This document shows positions 1 through 12,051 of a stretch of 64,000 bases of DNA, one piece after another (position 1 is the first letter of the stretch; each line of letters starts with the position of its first letter). The notes under the pieces are model-generated. The model was not told where the DNA came from. It searched no databases and saw only the letters and a program-made list of their open reading frames with translations. Where the stretch lies: NCBI GenBank assembly GCA_921293015.1, contig OV121088.1, positions 36,394,836-36,458,835 on the forward strand, read 5' to 3'. Source of the DNA: Phorcus lineatus. Lineage: Eukaryota > Mollusca > Gastropoda > Trochida > Trochidae. The translations under genes were made by a program, and so were the position numbers.

Positions 1-1216
1 TGTAACATTAGTAAAAGTAAATTGCCTTTTATATTCCCTATATTCATTTTCCCTCAAACCAACATGGCAGTGGATAGATAGGCCTCTTTTAGAGTTTCAT
101 TTAAAGTCTGTTTGGGACTGATATCTTTGTTCATTTCTTACATCAAACATCTTCCATCAACAGTTAATTCAAATCTGACAGGAACACACCAAAGAGCATA
201 ATGTACATTCTCAAAAGCATTGGACATTTGTGATATAAGGAAATTGGAAACATTAATCTAAAGATTGCTGTCAAAAACTCTCATTTCTCCTATGGTTACA
301 ACAATAACTGCAGTAGATCAAATGTTTATGACTTGAAGTGACACTGCTGAACATTAAGAGAAAATACTGCTACAGATTAAGTTCACTGAGAACATATATA
401 TCATAAAAGATCCTAAAATACTGAGTTTATGTTATAAAGCCATATCAATGTTTACCGGAAACCAAACAAATGATGGAATAAACAATTAATTCATAGCATG
501 ACCATAATTTGCACTGGTGTGACTCAATGAAAGTATGAATGAAGTCATATAAAATAACCAAATTTTTATTATGGGTTGTGACCTCCATTTTGTCAAGCCT
601 GGTCTAACATCATGAATGAGTTTATTCAAGTTTAGGTCACTGACCAAATAAACAGATGTATAATTATAGCACACACAAGTAGGCATGGGGTAAAGTAGAG
701 TCATATTTCGTCATGATGAAAAATGAATAACATTAAACTCAAACCAGGAAACAATGAGAGATAAACATCATAGAGTTCACTTGGAGTTAGAAATTGCAAC
801 TCAATGTTATCACAATCTACTTACAAAACGCTTAATCAAACAAACCTTGTGAAAATAGGTCATGGTTCTTTAAAGGAGCAGTATCACTGGGTTTTTAAAA
901 CATTTCATCTCTTCAAATTTTCCCAATGAATATCAGTTTCTGCAAAATGTATTAACTTCAGAGGGCAAGAGATCTCATAACTAAAATGGTACAGGAAATT
1001 ATCAAGCATCAAGCAAAAACTGCTCATGGCTAATTTAGTGTGAACGCTTTTAATTATTTAAAACAGGGAAATGGATTCCCATAGTATAACTTAACATGTT
1101 ATATTTGTTTTTGAACGCCACTTTTGAGTAAAAAACACTGTCATGCAATTGGTAACATTCATTTTTGATTTTGTGAGATCTCTTTACTATCCAAAATAAC
1201 ATGCTACTGCCCTTCT
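1..1216. other. Non-coding AT-rich stretch, nothing recognised
   Basis: I see no convincing exon, RNA gene or repeat here. Open frames are short and of ordinary length for AT-rich DNA. The stretch ends at the TTAA target site of the element that begins at 1221. Confidence 0.6.
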
Positions 1217-1220
1217 TTAA

Positions 1221-3661
1221 CCCTTAAGATGCGGGTCCCGGGCCTGTCCGGGTTGAAATTTGCTTTGACCGCATGTCCTCTGGGTGAGATGCGACATTGA
1301 AACTCTATTTTTCTCACGCTAGCTCATTAACGCCGAGGTTCACAGTAGCGAAAGACGGGCAAATGTTGTACGGCAGTAGTGTCAGTTTAATGCTAGCACT
1401 TTCCGTCCGTCTGTCGCTAAGCTACCGAATTTTGTTTCGTTGGTGTTCTAAATAATGTGCGTACATGTTCCGAAAATTATGCAAACATTTATACCGTTTA
1501 TCGTACCGAAAATAAGCGTTAAAATCACTCAATTTTCCCCCACTCCCCGCCGCACGTGCTAATAGCCTGTGGGCACATTCTCCCCGCTCGCACGAGCTTA
1601 CCGTCCCGCGCGTGCTATCGTTTGCTTACAAGCCTGCACTCACACCAAACGAACAACCTTATATCGCACGCCCTATGCTCTGAACCCTTGGGCGGATTTC
1701 AATACCGGTTGGATCATTTGAAAGAGCAGAAAATTGTCTTCAATTCAATATAAAATACGTAACTACGCTACCTGAATTGAAGATACAGCATGTGCCGCAA
1801 AAAAAGGTGATTTTTACATATTTTTAGTTTTACACCATTTTGTCACACCAAAATTTACATGATGTGCTCAACGTATTTTGACAATTTTTATATCAGTAGA
1901 CAGAGAGAAAGATTGTCTTTCTTTCCATGTAAAATGTGTACATGCACGATAATAAATAAAGACACAGCAAGCGCCGCACAAAAATCTAATTTCTCGATTC
2001 AAATCATGTCAACTGAACGGCGATTTTGACATGTGCCTTTCTTTCGCTCATATCTTCTCAACAACGAGGCGTATTTTGAAATTGATTACATCGTGATAAA
2101 GAAGGAATAATTGTCTTCGATTTGATATAAAAAAATTATATACACCATATAGAATAAAGATACAGCAAGTTCCGCAAAATTGTGACTTTTGTTTATTCTT
2201 TACGTTTTTACCATTTTCTCGCACTTTATATCACATAAACTTCTCGGTAAATTTTGCAATTTCATATATCAAAATATAGAGAAAAGGATAATCTTTATTG
2301 CCATGTAAAATTGGTATGTACAAGAAAATCAGAAAGGACCCGGCGCGCATCGCACAAACAGGCAATTTCTCTATTCATATTTTGTTTACCGAGAAGCGAT
2401 TTATTTTCAACTGCTTTTTACACTTCCTATCCATTTAACGGCAGAGCGCATTATCGACATTTTTATATCACAATAAAGAGGAGAGGATCGTCTTCAATTC
2501 TATATAAAATTTGCAAATTACAATTAGACAATAAAGGAGCGGTTAGTGATGTCGCAATTATTATGTTCTAAAATACCCGAGGGTACCATCTTTGCAAACT
2601 TTATATATTTCAAACCAAGTGGTACATATTTATTATTTTCATATCATCGTAAAGCAGAAAGAAATAACTTCATTTTCATGTGTAATTTGCCCATATTTGC
2701 ATCAAAATAAAACGTGTGGAAACGATGCGACATATGCTGCGGTAAGGCGATTATCAAAGACTTTATTACTAGCTATACCCACGTTTCGTTGGTAATAACT
2801 TCTAATTACAGTGCAAAAGATTGTTATGATTTATTTCTTCGTAAAGAAGAATAAATTGCCTTCACTTCCATATATAATTTGCATGTATACAAAGCGAATA
2901 ACATGATTTATAAAGTTGGAAATAAAGACAATTTATATTGAGTGTGAGTGTATGTTTCAACGGGGATATCCCGCCTGCACGCGCTGAGCGCGTGCGTTTG
3001 CCCGGGGCTATTAGCTTAGTAATATTACTGTGGGGGTCAGAACGTTATCGGGATTTATCACTACCCTGTTTTCGTAATTTATATCTTTCGTTTAGGATGG
3101 CGTATCGTAATAAAATTTATCGTGAAATATAGAGCAAAAAATTAGCTTCAATTCCGTATATAATTTGCATGTGTGCACTCAGTGATTAAATGATTTTATA
3201 ATGTTTGAAATGAAGACAATTTTTAAAATTTTGTAAAATTCGTTCTAAACATATTATAAAAATAATTTTTATATCGATGTGAAGAGGAACTATTCATCTT
3301 TAGTTTCGTTTTGATTTCGCGCATGCGCTCTTGGAATTTATTGAGTTACGGCGCCCGAATTGAAAACAAGTTTACTTCAGTTGTAGAAACCGTTCCAGGG
3401 GTGATAGAAATTTCATTCAAAGTGTCAAGTAAGTATCATCCATTTGTAACACGGGATTCGCCGACTAGCTTTGTATAAAATGACGATAATGTCCGTAATT
3501 CGCCATGTAAACACGCCATATGTTGTTAAAACGGTCACATCTGGCGGCGCTGGAAAATTCGGCCACAGGGGCTAATTGCGCTATAACGGTAGCGAGGCGA
3601 GTGCTGGAAAATTCAGCCACGGGGGCAAAACTGGTCAAAATAATATTCAGCAACGTAAGAG
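1221..3661. mobile_element. Non-autonomous DNA element with TTAA target site and internal tandem array
   Basis: TTAA occurs directly outside both ends (1217-1220 and 3662-3665). The termini form short imperfect inverted repeats: CCCTTAAGATG on the left and CTCTTACGTTG on the reverse complement of the right. Further in, a TTGAAATTTGCTTTGACC-like block recurs in inverted orientation. TTAA duplication and a CCCTT start are typical of the piggyBac superfamily. No transposase frame is visible, so this would be a non-autonomous copy. It contains an array of about nine degenerate units (about 1733-3300) and is clearly richer in CpG than its flanks. A satellite-bearing Helitron relative such as the bivalve pearl elements is an alternative, but the TTAA flanks argue against it. 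Confidence 0.55.
1720..3310. repeat. Degenerate dimeric tandem array inside the TTAA element
   Basis: A motif like TTGTCTTCAATTYYATATAA recurs near 1733, 1911, 2112, 2290, 2489, 2668, 2856 and 3142, with a weaker copy near 3294. Spacing alternates between about 178 and 200 bases for the first six, so the larger unit is about 378 bases. Odd units carry a GATACAGCA..CCGCAAAA block (1779, 2156). Even units carry an ACAGCAAGCGCCGCACAAA-like block (1967, 2345). Confidence 0.6.
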
Positions 3662-3665
3662 TTAA

Positions 3666-4129
3666 CATTGCTTCATCTTGGTGAGGTAAATCTACAAGCT
3701 CTAGTATCTCAAGATTACTGAAGTAGGTAAAATCCCTGCAAAGTAACTCAATCTCTACCATATTGCAATAAAATGTCTCTGCCTTGCAATTTAGAACTTG
3801 AAATTATGATAAAGGTTCATGCATTTAGTGTTTATTTCCTTAAAAGACTTTTATATTTTGATGCTAGTTTATACACATGCAATGGACAAGAAAAGGTTTG
3901 AATAATTTCATCAAAACATTGACGCCAAGAAATAAAAATGTTAAGAATCCATGACATCTGCTGATTCAGGAGCAGGCAAAGACAAGTCAGACTTCATCAA
4001 AATTCATACCATTCAAATGACAAACTCTTGAATTAAGTTGGTTACATATTTGCAGCAGGTTTATAAATAAAGAGAGTTCATTAGCATATAAATAGCTGGA
4101 TTAACAGAAATACTGAACAGGAGGTCTGT
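3666..4129. other. Non-coding stretch, nothing recognised
   Basis: This is AT-rich sequence between the TTAA element and the tandem array at 4130. I see no exon or repeat. Confidence 0.55.
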
Positions 4130-4830
4130 GATCACTCAGTTGTCTCATTAGATACATTAGCTTCATCCGGCCGGATACAAGTGTCAGATACAGTTCATAC
4201 AGTGTTTGGTGACTGGTTCACAACAGCTGTGACCTCACAACAGCGACCAAAAACTTCCTCACCTCTAATTCTATTGTCTACTTAGCCTGATACACAGTCC
4301 GGTATGGAATGACATGAAGATGAAATTTTTGGTTCTATCTCATTCTTTCCTAATCATATGTAAGAAGATTACCAGTCACCACGATGCCATTGATTTGCCA
4401 AGCTCATACAGAGTGATTTTACTGAAGAGATACAGAAGAGACTTCAAAATGGTGACCAAAAACTACCTCTTCATGTCACTGAACACCACATCCTGTCCTC
4501 ACCCTATCCTGCAATATGACCACTAACCATGATGCAAGTGTCAGATACAACCCATACATCGTGGTGTGTCTGGCTGTATCACAAGTAACCTCAAAACTGT
4601 GATCAAAAAGCTTCACTCTAAATTCAGTGCGTAATGTAACAGGTTGATACATAGTAATGTGATATGAATTGAACAAGGCAGAAGGCATGCTGTTGTTACA
4701 TCACTTCCTTTCCACACTCTGTCTTGCAAAACTACCATTCACAATGATGGCACTATTACAGCCATATCATACGGTCATTTGATTCTTTCTGAATGATGGG
4801 ACCTCACATCAAAATGCAAAAACATCCTAA
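4130..4830. repeat. Old tandem array, about four units
   Basis: Units share a GATGCAAGTGTCAGATACA block (4171, 4531; degraded near 4384 and 4744). This is followed by a ...GACCTCAAAACnGTGACC block and then CAAAAAC (4245, 4453, 4600, about 4808). Spacing alternates near 208, 147 and 208 bases, which suggests deletion within alternate units. No coding potential is seen. Confidence 0.5.
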
Positions 4831-4966
4831 TCTAATAATCCAACGTCTTACCTATGTGTTACACATTGTGGTTGGGTGAAAAGAGCTTTTCTTTGCCCAC
4901 CTAATCTTTCAATACTTCAACTTGACACAACACCAGTGTCAGATCTACATAACTTCATTTGCATTT

Positions 4967-5112
4967 GAGGGGAGGGTTAGCACAGTGGTTAGCGCGTTCG
5001 GCTTTTGATCAAGAGGTCCGTGGTTCGAATCCCGCCAGGGCATTGGCAACTTTGTCTGCAGTAGAGAACTGTTCTACATGCACCGTTTCCATTATCTGAT
5101 TAATATCGGAGT
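4967..5112 (+). mobile_element. tRNA-derived SINE, copy 1
   Basis: The head carries both RNA polymerase III internal promoter boxes: box A TAGCACAGTGG (4978-4988) and a perfect box B GGTTCGAATCC (5022-5032). The ends do not pair into an acceptor stem, so it is a SINE head and not a working tRNA. The body GGCAACTTTGTCTGCAGTAG (from 5045) recurs in the copy at 7860-8020 on the other strand, which defines the family. The 3' boundary is approximate. Confidence 0.7.
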
Positions 5113-6225
5113 GATATGACCGGTTATGAACAGATGTGATGTCATATGAAAGAAAACAACCTCCTCATCTAAAAAGTCTGCTGAGGTACCTGTAAAATAG
5201 CTTTCAACCTTATAGGGCTTAAATGCCTTCAGAAAAAGTCTCAGATTTCTCAGATTAGGTTGTGAAATCTGAAGTCCCCATCAGGGGTCACAGGGTCACC
5301 AAATCTACTTTCATCATCCATAGTGACCGATGCACATGAATGCAAGATTAGGTTTTTCTAGAACCTGTGGCCTTGATGAGAAAAGGCTGAGGATGTGAAG
5401 AATTTAAAATGAAAGGATAGATGGATGATTGGTTGGATGGTGGCAAAACCTGATGAACAAAAATGTGGAATCAAACACTAATTAAAACATAAAAATATTA
5501 ACTTTCAATCATTTTCATAATCTTGAATTACATAAACAAAAATTCATATTACTACCGATTAAAAGACCTTGCCCAACAACAGGCCTATCCAACATTGGAA
5601 AAAAAATCATCCACAACACAAGTCTTGGTATTTATAATATCTGTACCAAACTGATAGATAGTAATCCAAAGTTAATATCGACAAAGCATCAGCTAGACAT
5701 GACAAATTGACTGTCTGATAATTTGAAAAACTGAAATGTCAAACCAATTTGGACAATACAGACCAGTGGATTCCACATTTTAGACAACCTCACTTGACAT
5801 ATTAAGTTACTGGGAATAGTCAGATAAGTTGTCTGAACCTCTTTCTATTTGCAGAATTAGTGCCGAACATACATTTGAGAGTTTATCTAATTACATACGT
5901 AAAGTTTGTACTTTAAATTGGTTTTCATTACAAGAAAAAAAATCATTTGGTCTCTAAGATTTGAAACAACTTGAACACATGAAATTTGAGTATCTTTTTT
6001 GATATCTTCAAAATTTAGATCCAACCACTAGTTATAACAGGCAAAATTAAACAACATTTTAATAGGTATTTGGGATAGTTGAAATATAAAAGAGCTTTAG
6101 GTATCTTGGAGAGCTGCATTGCCATCCAAAACCAGGATAGTATCTATGTAAATTTCTACAGTACTATTGAACACAAAGAAAATAAAAATGCTTAGAATTT
6201 GGCTTTAAAAAACCTGTCTACTTAC
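5113..6225. other. Non-coding stretch, nothing recognised
   Basis: I see only AT-rich sequence with no open frame, repeat or transposon end. Confidence 0.55.
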
Positions 6226-6265
6226 CCATTATCACTGTCATCGGTTTCAACACATTTTTCTGGGT
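6226..6265 (-). other. Candidate 40-base coding micro-exon
   Basis: Read on the minus strand, a pyrimidine-rich acceptor ending TATGTTTCAG precedes 40 bases, followed by the strong donor GTAAGTAGAC (intron starts at 6225). In one frame the exon reads P-EKCVETDDSDN-G with no stop and an acidic, surface-like composition. No partner exon was identified, and chance pairing of good splice sites is expected a few times in a window this long. The host gene is unknown. Confidence 0.25.
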
Positions 6266-7531
6266 CTGAAACATACATAATATATTTGATAACATTGATT
6301 AAAAATGAACTTCAGGGCAAACTCATTCTTTGAATAAATAAGGAATAAGGGACTGTGAATAGATCAGTTGACAACCAGTGATGTCAATAACACTTGCAGT
6401 CTATTACCGGATGGGTAGCCAGCTTCATGGTTGAATAATCTGAGCATTTGAAAACTCGATTCCCTTCTCAAAACCAAGAGACACGCTTAAAGGCATGACA
6501 GTACACTTTTTCTGATAAATTTGCTTTTTAAAGTATATGAGGTCATAGATATTCACTTAAGCTTCCTTCGATGCAGTATCTGTGCATTTGTTGTGATTAC
6601 AAGATACTCTTGTGCACTAGTGCATTTAAGAACTTGTCATGTCCAGAGTCGGTACCTTGTACAATGATTGAGTACCATATCAATATGAATTTGAGTTCCT
6701 GAAAGATTCTTGGTTATTATTATTTTTTATGATCATATATGATTTTGATATTATTTGTTGTGTTGAAATCTAGATTTAAAACTAATTAATTGTATAGACA
6801 AGCTTATGTTAAATCATCCCCTAAATGATCTAGTGTATGAAATAATGCTGAAAACCAACCAGTCAAAAAGAACACCTTGGTCAGTTTTAATGACAAAATG
6901 ATTGAAAACCTCAAAAACTTACCAATACAGAAAACAATTTACCAGTTTGTGAACAGTCAGACAGGCTATATTTCATACATTATATAAACTATATAATTTT
7001 CAGCAAATGAATAGTTTGCTTCAAAAGCAATAATTATCAAGTAGTGAAAAATTATGATATTAGCTAAATCAAAGACAACTCGAGGTTACAAGCATTTAAC
7101 ATTAATTCTGTCAGTTAAATAAAATGGATGCTATTATATATTTGTTGCTGCTGAATCTTTTTCAGTTAAATTGGCAATAAAAATCACAAGACCGCAATTG
7201 AAGTTTAACCACCTTTCATCAATCATTATTCACTAATCATTAATAAATTGAAAAACATGTGTAGTCAATCATATGAATGATATACTTTAAAAAATTTGGC
7301 ACGCTGGAGGTTAATCCATGAAAAGCACATCAACCTTAAGTCAATAAGTATCATTCATTCCAAAGTTGCTATTTCAAAGTCATTTGGTTTTCAAGGAAAA
7401 TTCAGTAAAACATTTTGGACACATGGATGACCAAGAGGGTGAAACACATCCTGTAGAGGCAGTATTATAACCAGTATCAAGTACAATCATAATCTATCAT
7501 ACAAGTCCTAGAGACTGAACAATAATTGACA
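6266..7531. other. Non-coding stretch, nothing recognised
   Basis: This is AT-rich sequence with no convincing exon or repeat. If the micro-exon at 6226 is real, this would be part of its upstream intron. Confidence 0.5.
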
Positions 7532-7740
7532 GAAGGAGTTATGGTGAGATGATTTGGGGATTAATGCTGCTTAGAAGTGTACTTCATTTACATCAAGGCT
7601 CCTACTATTATTGCAGGGAGGGAGCCCACAACCTGTTGGCAGTGAAACCTGCGTGCATCGTCTGTAACTAGGGAACCATTGGTACAGTGTTGAGATTCAG
7701 TGTAGCATTGCACCCAAACCTTACTGCCTGTAAGTGTTCC
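7532..7740 (-). mobile_element. Dispersed retroposon (CTCACCTCACC-tailed family), copy 1
   Basis: The reverse complement aligns with 32757-32939. Shared blocks are AATGCTACACTGAA, GTACC..TGGTTC.CTAGTT.CAG, CAGGTTTCAC and GGGCT..CTCCCTGCAATAAT, with a degraded tail corresponding to GGCGTTAAAC..CTCACC. This copy extends further 5' than the one at 32757. It is the most diverged and therefore probably the oldest of the three copies. Confidence 0.6.
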
Positions 7741-7859
7741 GCTTCTTGATAGACGATCATTATGTCTGACAGCTTTACAAAATAAAAAATTTTCCTGGTC
7801 ATTTTTATTTTATCAATAAATAAAACTTTCATTTTCTACCATCATTTAGTGATATTATC

Positions 7860-8020
7860 CTCTCTGAAGTAGGTAGAAATATTTGTAATCGGAATTGATC
7901 GGAAAGTTGCGTAAATTTCCGTAAAGGACATTTCTCTACTGCAGACCAAGTTGCCGAGCCCCTCTCGAGTACCTCTTGATCCGAAGCCGAACAAGCTAAC
8001 CACTGTGCTATCCCGCCCCC
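7860..8020 (-). mobile_element. tRNA-derived SINE, copy 2, box B damaged
   Basis: The minus strand carries box A TAGCACAGTGG (8000-8010) and the body GGCAACTTGGTCTGCAGTAG, matching the SINE at 4967. Between them, the segment that holds box B in copy 1 is shortened by about 13 bases and replaced by ACTCGAGAGGGGCT. Internal-promoter activity is therefore probably lost. Confidence 0.65.
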
Positions 8021-8545
8021 TTGAAAGAAGGACGTCAAGGATATGAAAAATACAAAGTACAAAGCTTCCAGTATTCAAGTCACATGACAACATGGGTGAA
8101 TAGTACAGGAAGTAATAAACAAATGAACAACACAATCAATGAATCATACGTCACATCCAGCATTTTGTTCTCATCCAGAAAAGCATCAAAACAAGATAAT
8201 TATACTTTGATTACATTGATCGCAGGTCTATTTGTAGCATTCATAAATATTATTGTATTGACGTGTGATTCTCTTTAGAGAAACATAATTCCTAGTGTTA
8301 GAAATATTTATAGCACTTTCATAATAGTTATGCTAAGAAAACATGAATCTAATTATTCAAGTTAATTACACTGTATTCATTATTAATTCTTGAAATAGGA
8401 AAACAATTTCCGGTTTTATGTTTTTCAAAGAAACATGAGAATGGATAACTATTTTTGTGGGGACAAATACTTAATTCAATGGTCCTTTAAACTTTATCAA
8501 GAGAAGAACTCATTTGAATTATCTAAAAATGTGAATTTATCATAA
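8021..8545. other. Non-coding stretch, nothing recognised
   Basis: AT-rich sequence. The open frame at 8021-8278 begins inside the SINE border and shows no protein-like features. Confidence 0.5.
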
Positions 8546-8670
8546 TCTTAATGAGGAATCTTAATGAGGAAGTGGTGTTTTTCAGTAATTGCATCGATTT
8601 TATTATCAATGAGGAAGTGGTTGTTATTAGTCCTTGCAGAAACCATACTCCTAATGAGGAAGTGGTTGTT
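8546..8670. repeat. Short tandem array with AATGAGGAAGTGGTTGTT core
   Basis: Three copies of AATGAGGAAGTGGT(T)GTT lie roughly 45-60 bases apart, with a partial AATGAGGAATCTT copy before the first. Spacer sequences differ, so only the core is kept. Confidence 0.5.
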
Positions 8671-9041
8671 TCATTTAGATGTGACAGAGATGATAGACTC
8701 TCATGTTCCCGAGTTTTGATCCCAAAATAGATACATCTAAATATGTTTACAATGATACTTTTGCACAAAGTGCCTGAGATTCAAAATGTAGGACTGAAAA
8801 ATACAAGTATTGTCATTGAATATTTAATCACAGAATCATTTTTCAAAAGGAAAATAAGTGTCGGTAAAATAATCTCTTTTGACTTTCTTTTTCACTTTAT
8901 ATCCGCCTGGCCCTTCAAGCTTTGAAAATGTTTGCCAACTTAAATACATCAATAAGCTGTTTGCTTGAAAGTTTAGTTTGATGAATGCCAATATTCAGAT
9001 TTCAATACTTGAATACAACTATGATGTATTTCCCTCTCCAG

Positions 9042-9075
9042 ACTTGTAAATATCAAAAGCTCCTGGTCGGAATCT
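9042..9075 (+). other. Candidate 34-base micro-exon
   Basis: The acceptor GATGTATTTCCCTCTCCAG (9023-9041) is strong, and the donor GTGAGTAG follows at 9076. Two frames are open (TCKYQKLLVGI or LVNIKSSWSES). There is no neighbouring exon and no recognisable domain, so chance is a serious alternative. Confidence 0.15.
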
Positions 9076-12051
9076 GTGAGTAGTGAGTATTTATTTTGAA
9101 ATCCATTTCACTCTTCAGCAGGCTATTTATCTGGTATATATTGGATAGAATATCAGAATACATACTTGCAATACTAACTGAAGAAGAGATATATGTAATC
9201 ACTATTTACCATTATCTAATAAAGAATCTGTTTATATCTGTAACACAAAATGTCAATGGCAACTTAAGATATAATAAAATTTTATTATTCTCAGGAAATT
9301 AGGCATTAAATACAAATATGACATTACCAAATTAACTATCATATAAATACCCAAATATTAAATGAAAACTAGATAAAAAATCATTGTATGGTTTAGTAAT
9401 ACCAAGGAAATACAATTTCATTTCCAAGAACATTAGAGAAAACTTCTAGGCTTCAAACATTTTGCTGTGTTACAGATGAGTAGTATCAGAAAAAGTGGAA
9501 AAACCAACCATCACTTTAGAAAGAAAAGCTTGTTCGATTCACGAATAAGGTACCCCAAACTAAGAGAAGATAAAATTCACAAATATCAACAAAATAGTTG
9601 TGGTAAATAAACACTTATGACTTTAAACTTTTGAACTTTGGGAGCTCTTTGTGTGCTCAGGTAAATACAACCCGCAGTAACAGACCAAAGTTTCCCCAAG
9701 TTTGGCCTACGACAGACCTTCCCTGGGTAAATTTGGCCTTGGACCAACTCCTCCCCACTAGGATCTCAAATATCATCAAGGTCTTAAATATAAACCAGGT
9801 CATACATAAGAACTGGTTGCTGAAATGTCATGAGATCTGCAGTATTTGATCATTAATACAAATCACTTGTTCCGTATGTCACTCCTAAAAGATATTTAAT
9901 TGTCAATTCAGATCTTATAAAAATATAACCTGGTCTTAATCACAACCAACCTCCAATAAAACCCAAGGGCTAAAGGGATGTGCTAAACAAAATAAAACCC
10001 AGAATTTTTAAACAAAGAAAAATGGTAGTGCTGAACATAATAAGGGCAAAAAGAGCCGTGTTCAACAAGGAATGAGATTCAAAATAGGGACCTGAGACGG
10101 AATTTTATCAGCAAGGTAATCATGGTAACACAAACTGTTGTATGACTACATCAGCAAGTACACAATATACACACACCGAGACCCATGACCAACATTCACA
10201 ACCAGAATGGTGGAATAAACAAATTAACTTCAGACATAGAGTTAACTATCTCTTTACACACTGTCTTCACTTCCATTTGAGAGACAGTGTACCCAATAGA
10301 GAAATCACGATGATATGAATGGTAAAATGAACTGATTACCTAGTGTTGACTTGCGCTGCATACACAGACTAAGTAAGTTAGAGACAGACAGACAGTACCC
10401 CCAGTGCTGTATACAGATTGACTTGACTTGGTTTGTGATGCCTGACCCCCAGGGGTTTTTCTGCCTTAATGAAGTCTTCAGGATCCCCTCCCTTGGGTCT
10501 AGTCAGACAAACAGGGTTCCTTCTTCTATTATCAGCAATCATGCATTCATGTCTCATAATCAGGGGTACTATGTCCATTCTTTCAGAATATTCATATTTA
10601 AAAATCAGGGGGAAAATGTAATTTATTTCCAAAATGTAATTTATTTCCAATATTTTTATATTCACATTCTAAATCCCCTTTACTTAAGGCAAACATTATC
10701 AACGTTATCAACTTTTTTTCTACTTATCCATAATTTTGCTTTTTATATAAATGTTATTGGTAATGTTATAATTCAAAATCTCATATTATATATCACATTT
10801 CTAAGATTCTCTATTATTGATTCGATTGTGTGAGAATCGTTGCAAAGCCTATCAACATGTTTTAAATATCATAGGCAAATAGCACTGATTTTGAAATTAG
10901 ACTTTCATGTAAACATCTTATCTAACAAAAGAGCAGAATTTTGTTAAAAATTAAATTCAAAATATTTTTTGAAATAGCCGAAAGGAATCAATATATTGAT
11001 ATAATCTAAAAATGTCTGCTCTGAAGTTCAGAATCCATTGAGGAACAAATTTCTTGTAGAACCTGAAGCAATGCATTTTCAAAAACCTCCTCCTCTTATT
11101 CTGAATCCTTATGAAATTTTGACATTTTTTGGAAAATGTTCATTGCAAGTGATTTTCTTTTTTAAATTATAAGCGAGCAAGCCAAATTGCTTGAGCTTCT
11201 TACTGTATTACGGATTGATAAACCATTAGGTGGATGAGATTTCAAAACTGATTAAATTCATATGCAGAAAAACATTTTAAAAAGCTACAAATCCTCGCGA
11301 CAAATCTTTTCCTATTGCAAGCACAACATCTGCACATAAAGTCTGGGTTTTAGATAAAAGCACAATTATTTATTTATCAAGAAGACTAAAATAGGAACAC
11401 TTAGGAATGAGATGAGGGGTGATATATTCGCAGGTCTTATTAAACCTATTTAGACAAAAATGAAAAACAGGGAAAGAGCATATTTTGATTGAAAAGAATG
11501 AAAAAAAAAAAAGAAGCGAGTTACAATCATTTAACATGTTCAGTATTATTTCACGACCATGAAAAAAGGATGGCACACACACAAATAAACTAAACATGAC
11601 TAAGGATTGATGAATTCAATTCCTAACCACTGTTCATCAGTAGCCTTTTGGAGATGCAAATTAACTTAATGGCCACCTTCTTTGTACTTTTATGTCCCCC
11701 AAATACATAATATTAACTAATCAACCTTCAGACTCAACAATGAAAATTGATAAAAATGTATAAAGACTACAGCTATAGTCATGAACCAAGAGAAGAAAAT
11801 GGATAGAACTCTGGAAAAATAGGTTGCAAATGTGGCTGCGAAACTTCAACCTATTTTTTATTTTTTAAAAAGAACCAGAAATTATAAAAGAAAAAGCTTT
11901 GCTTGCCTGGGGGTCCACAAACAAAACTCTTATAGCCAGAAAATCTCATAAATCAATGTAAAATGGAGCTCGCACCCAATGAGAGACAAAAAAAGAGTTC
12001 ACATTCAGATTGCAGCTGGGTTCTCACTCCCATCCAGGGCTATTAGTTACC
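9076..12051. other. Non-coding stretch with one long but unsupported open frame
   Basis: The 160-codon frame at 10351-10833 (+) starts with a non-ATG codon. It has low-complexity F/I/N-rich content, and a direct duplication of AATGTAATTTATTTCCAA lies inside it near 10614-10650. I do not call it a gene. A short GACA run lies near 10383. Otherwise I see nothing. Confidence 0.5.

Noticed and set aside
3368-3431. Possible exon (ACTTCAG acceptor, GTAAGT donor) inside the TTAA element
   Set aside because: It lies within repetitive element sequence with no transposase similarity; most likely chance.
4967-5050. Functional tRNA gene
   Set aside because: A and B boxes are present, but the ends do not form an acceptor stem, and the sequence continues into a SINE body shared with another copy.
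10351-10833. 160-codon plus-strand frame
   Set aside because: It has a non-ATG start, low-complexity composition and an internal duplication; there is no motif or splice support.
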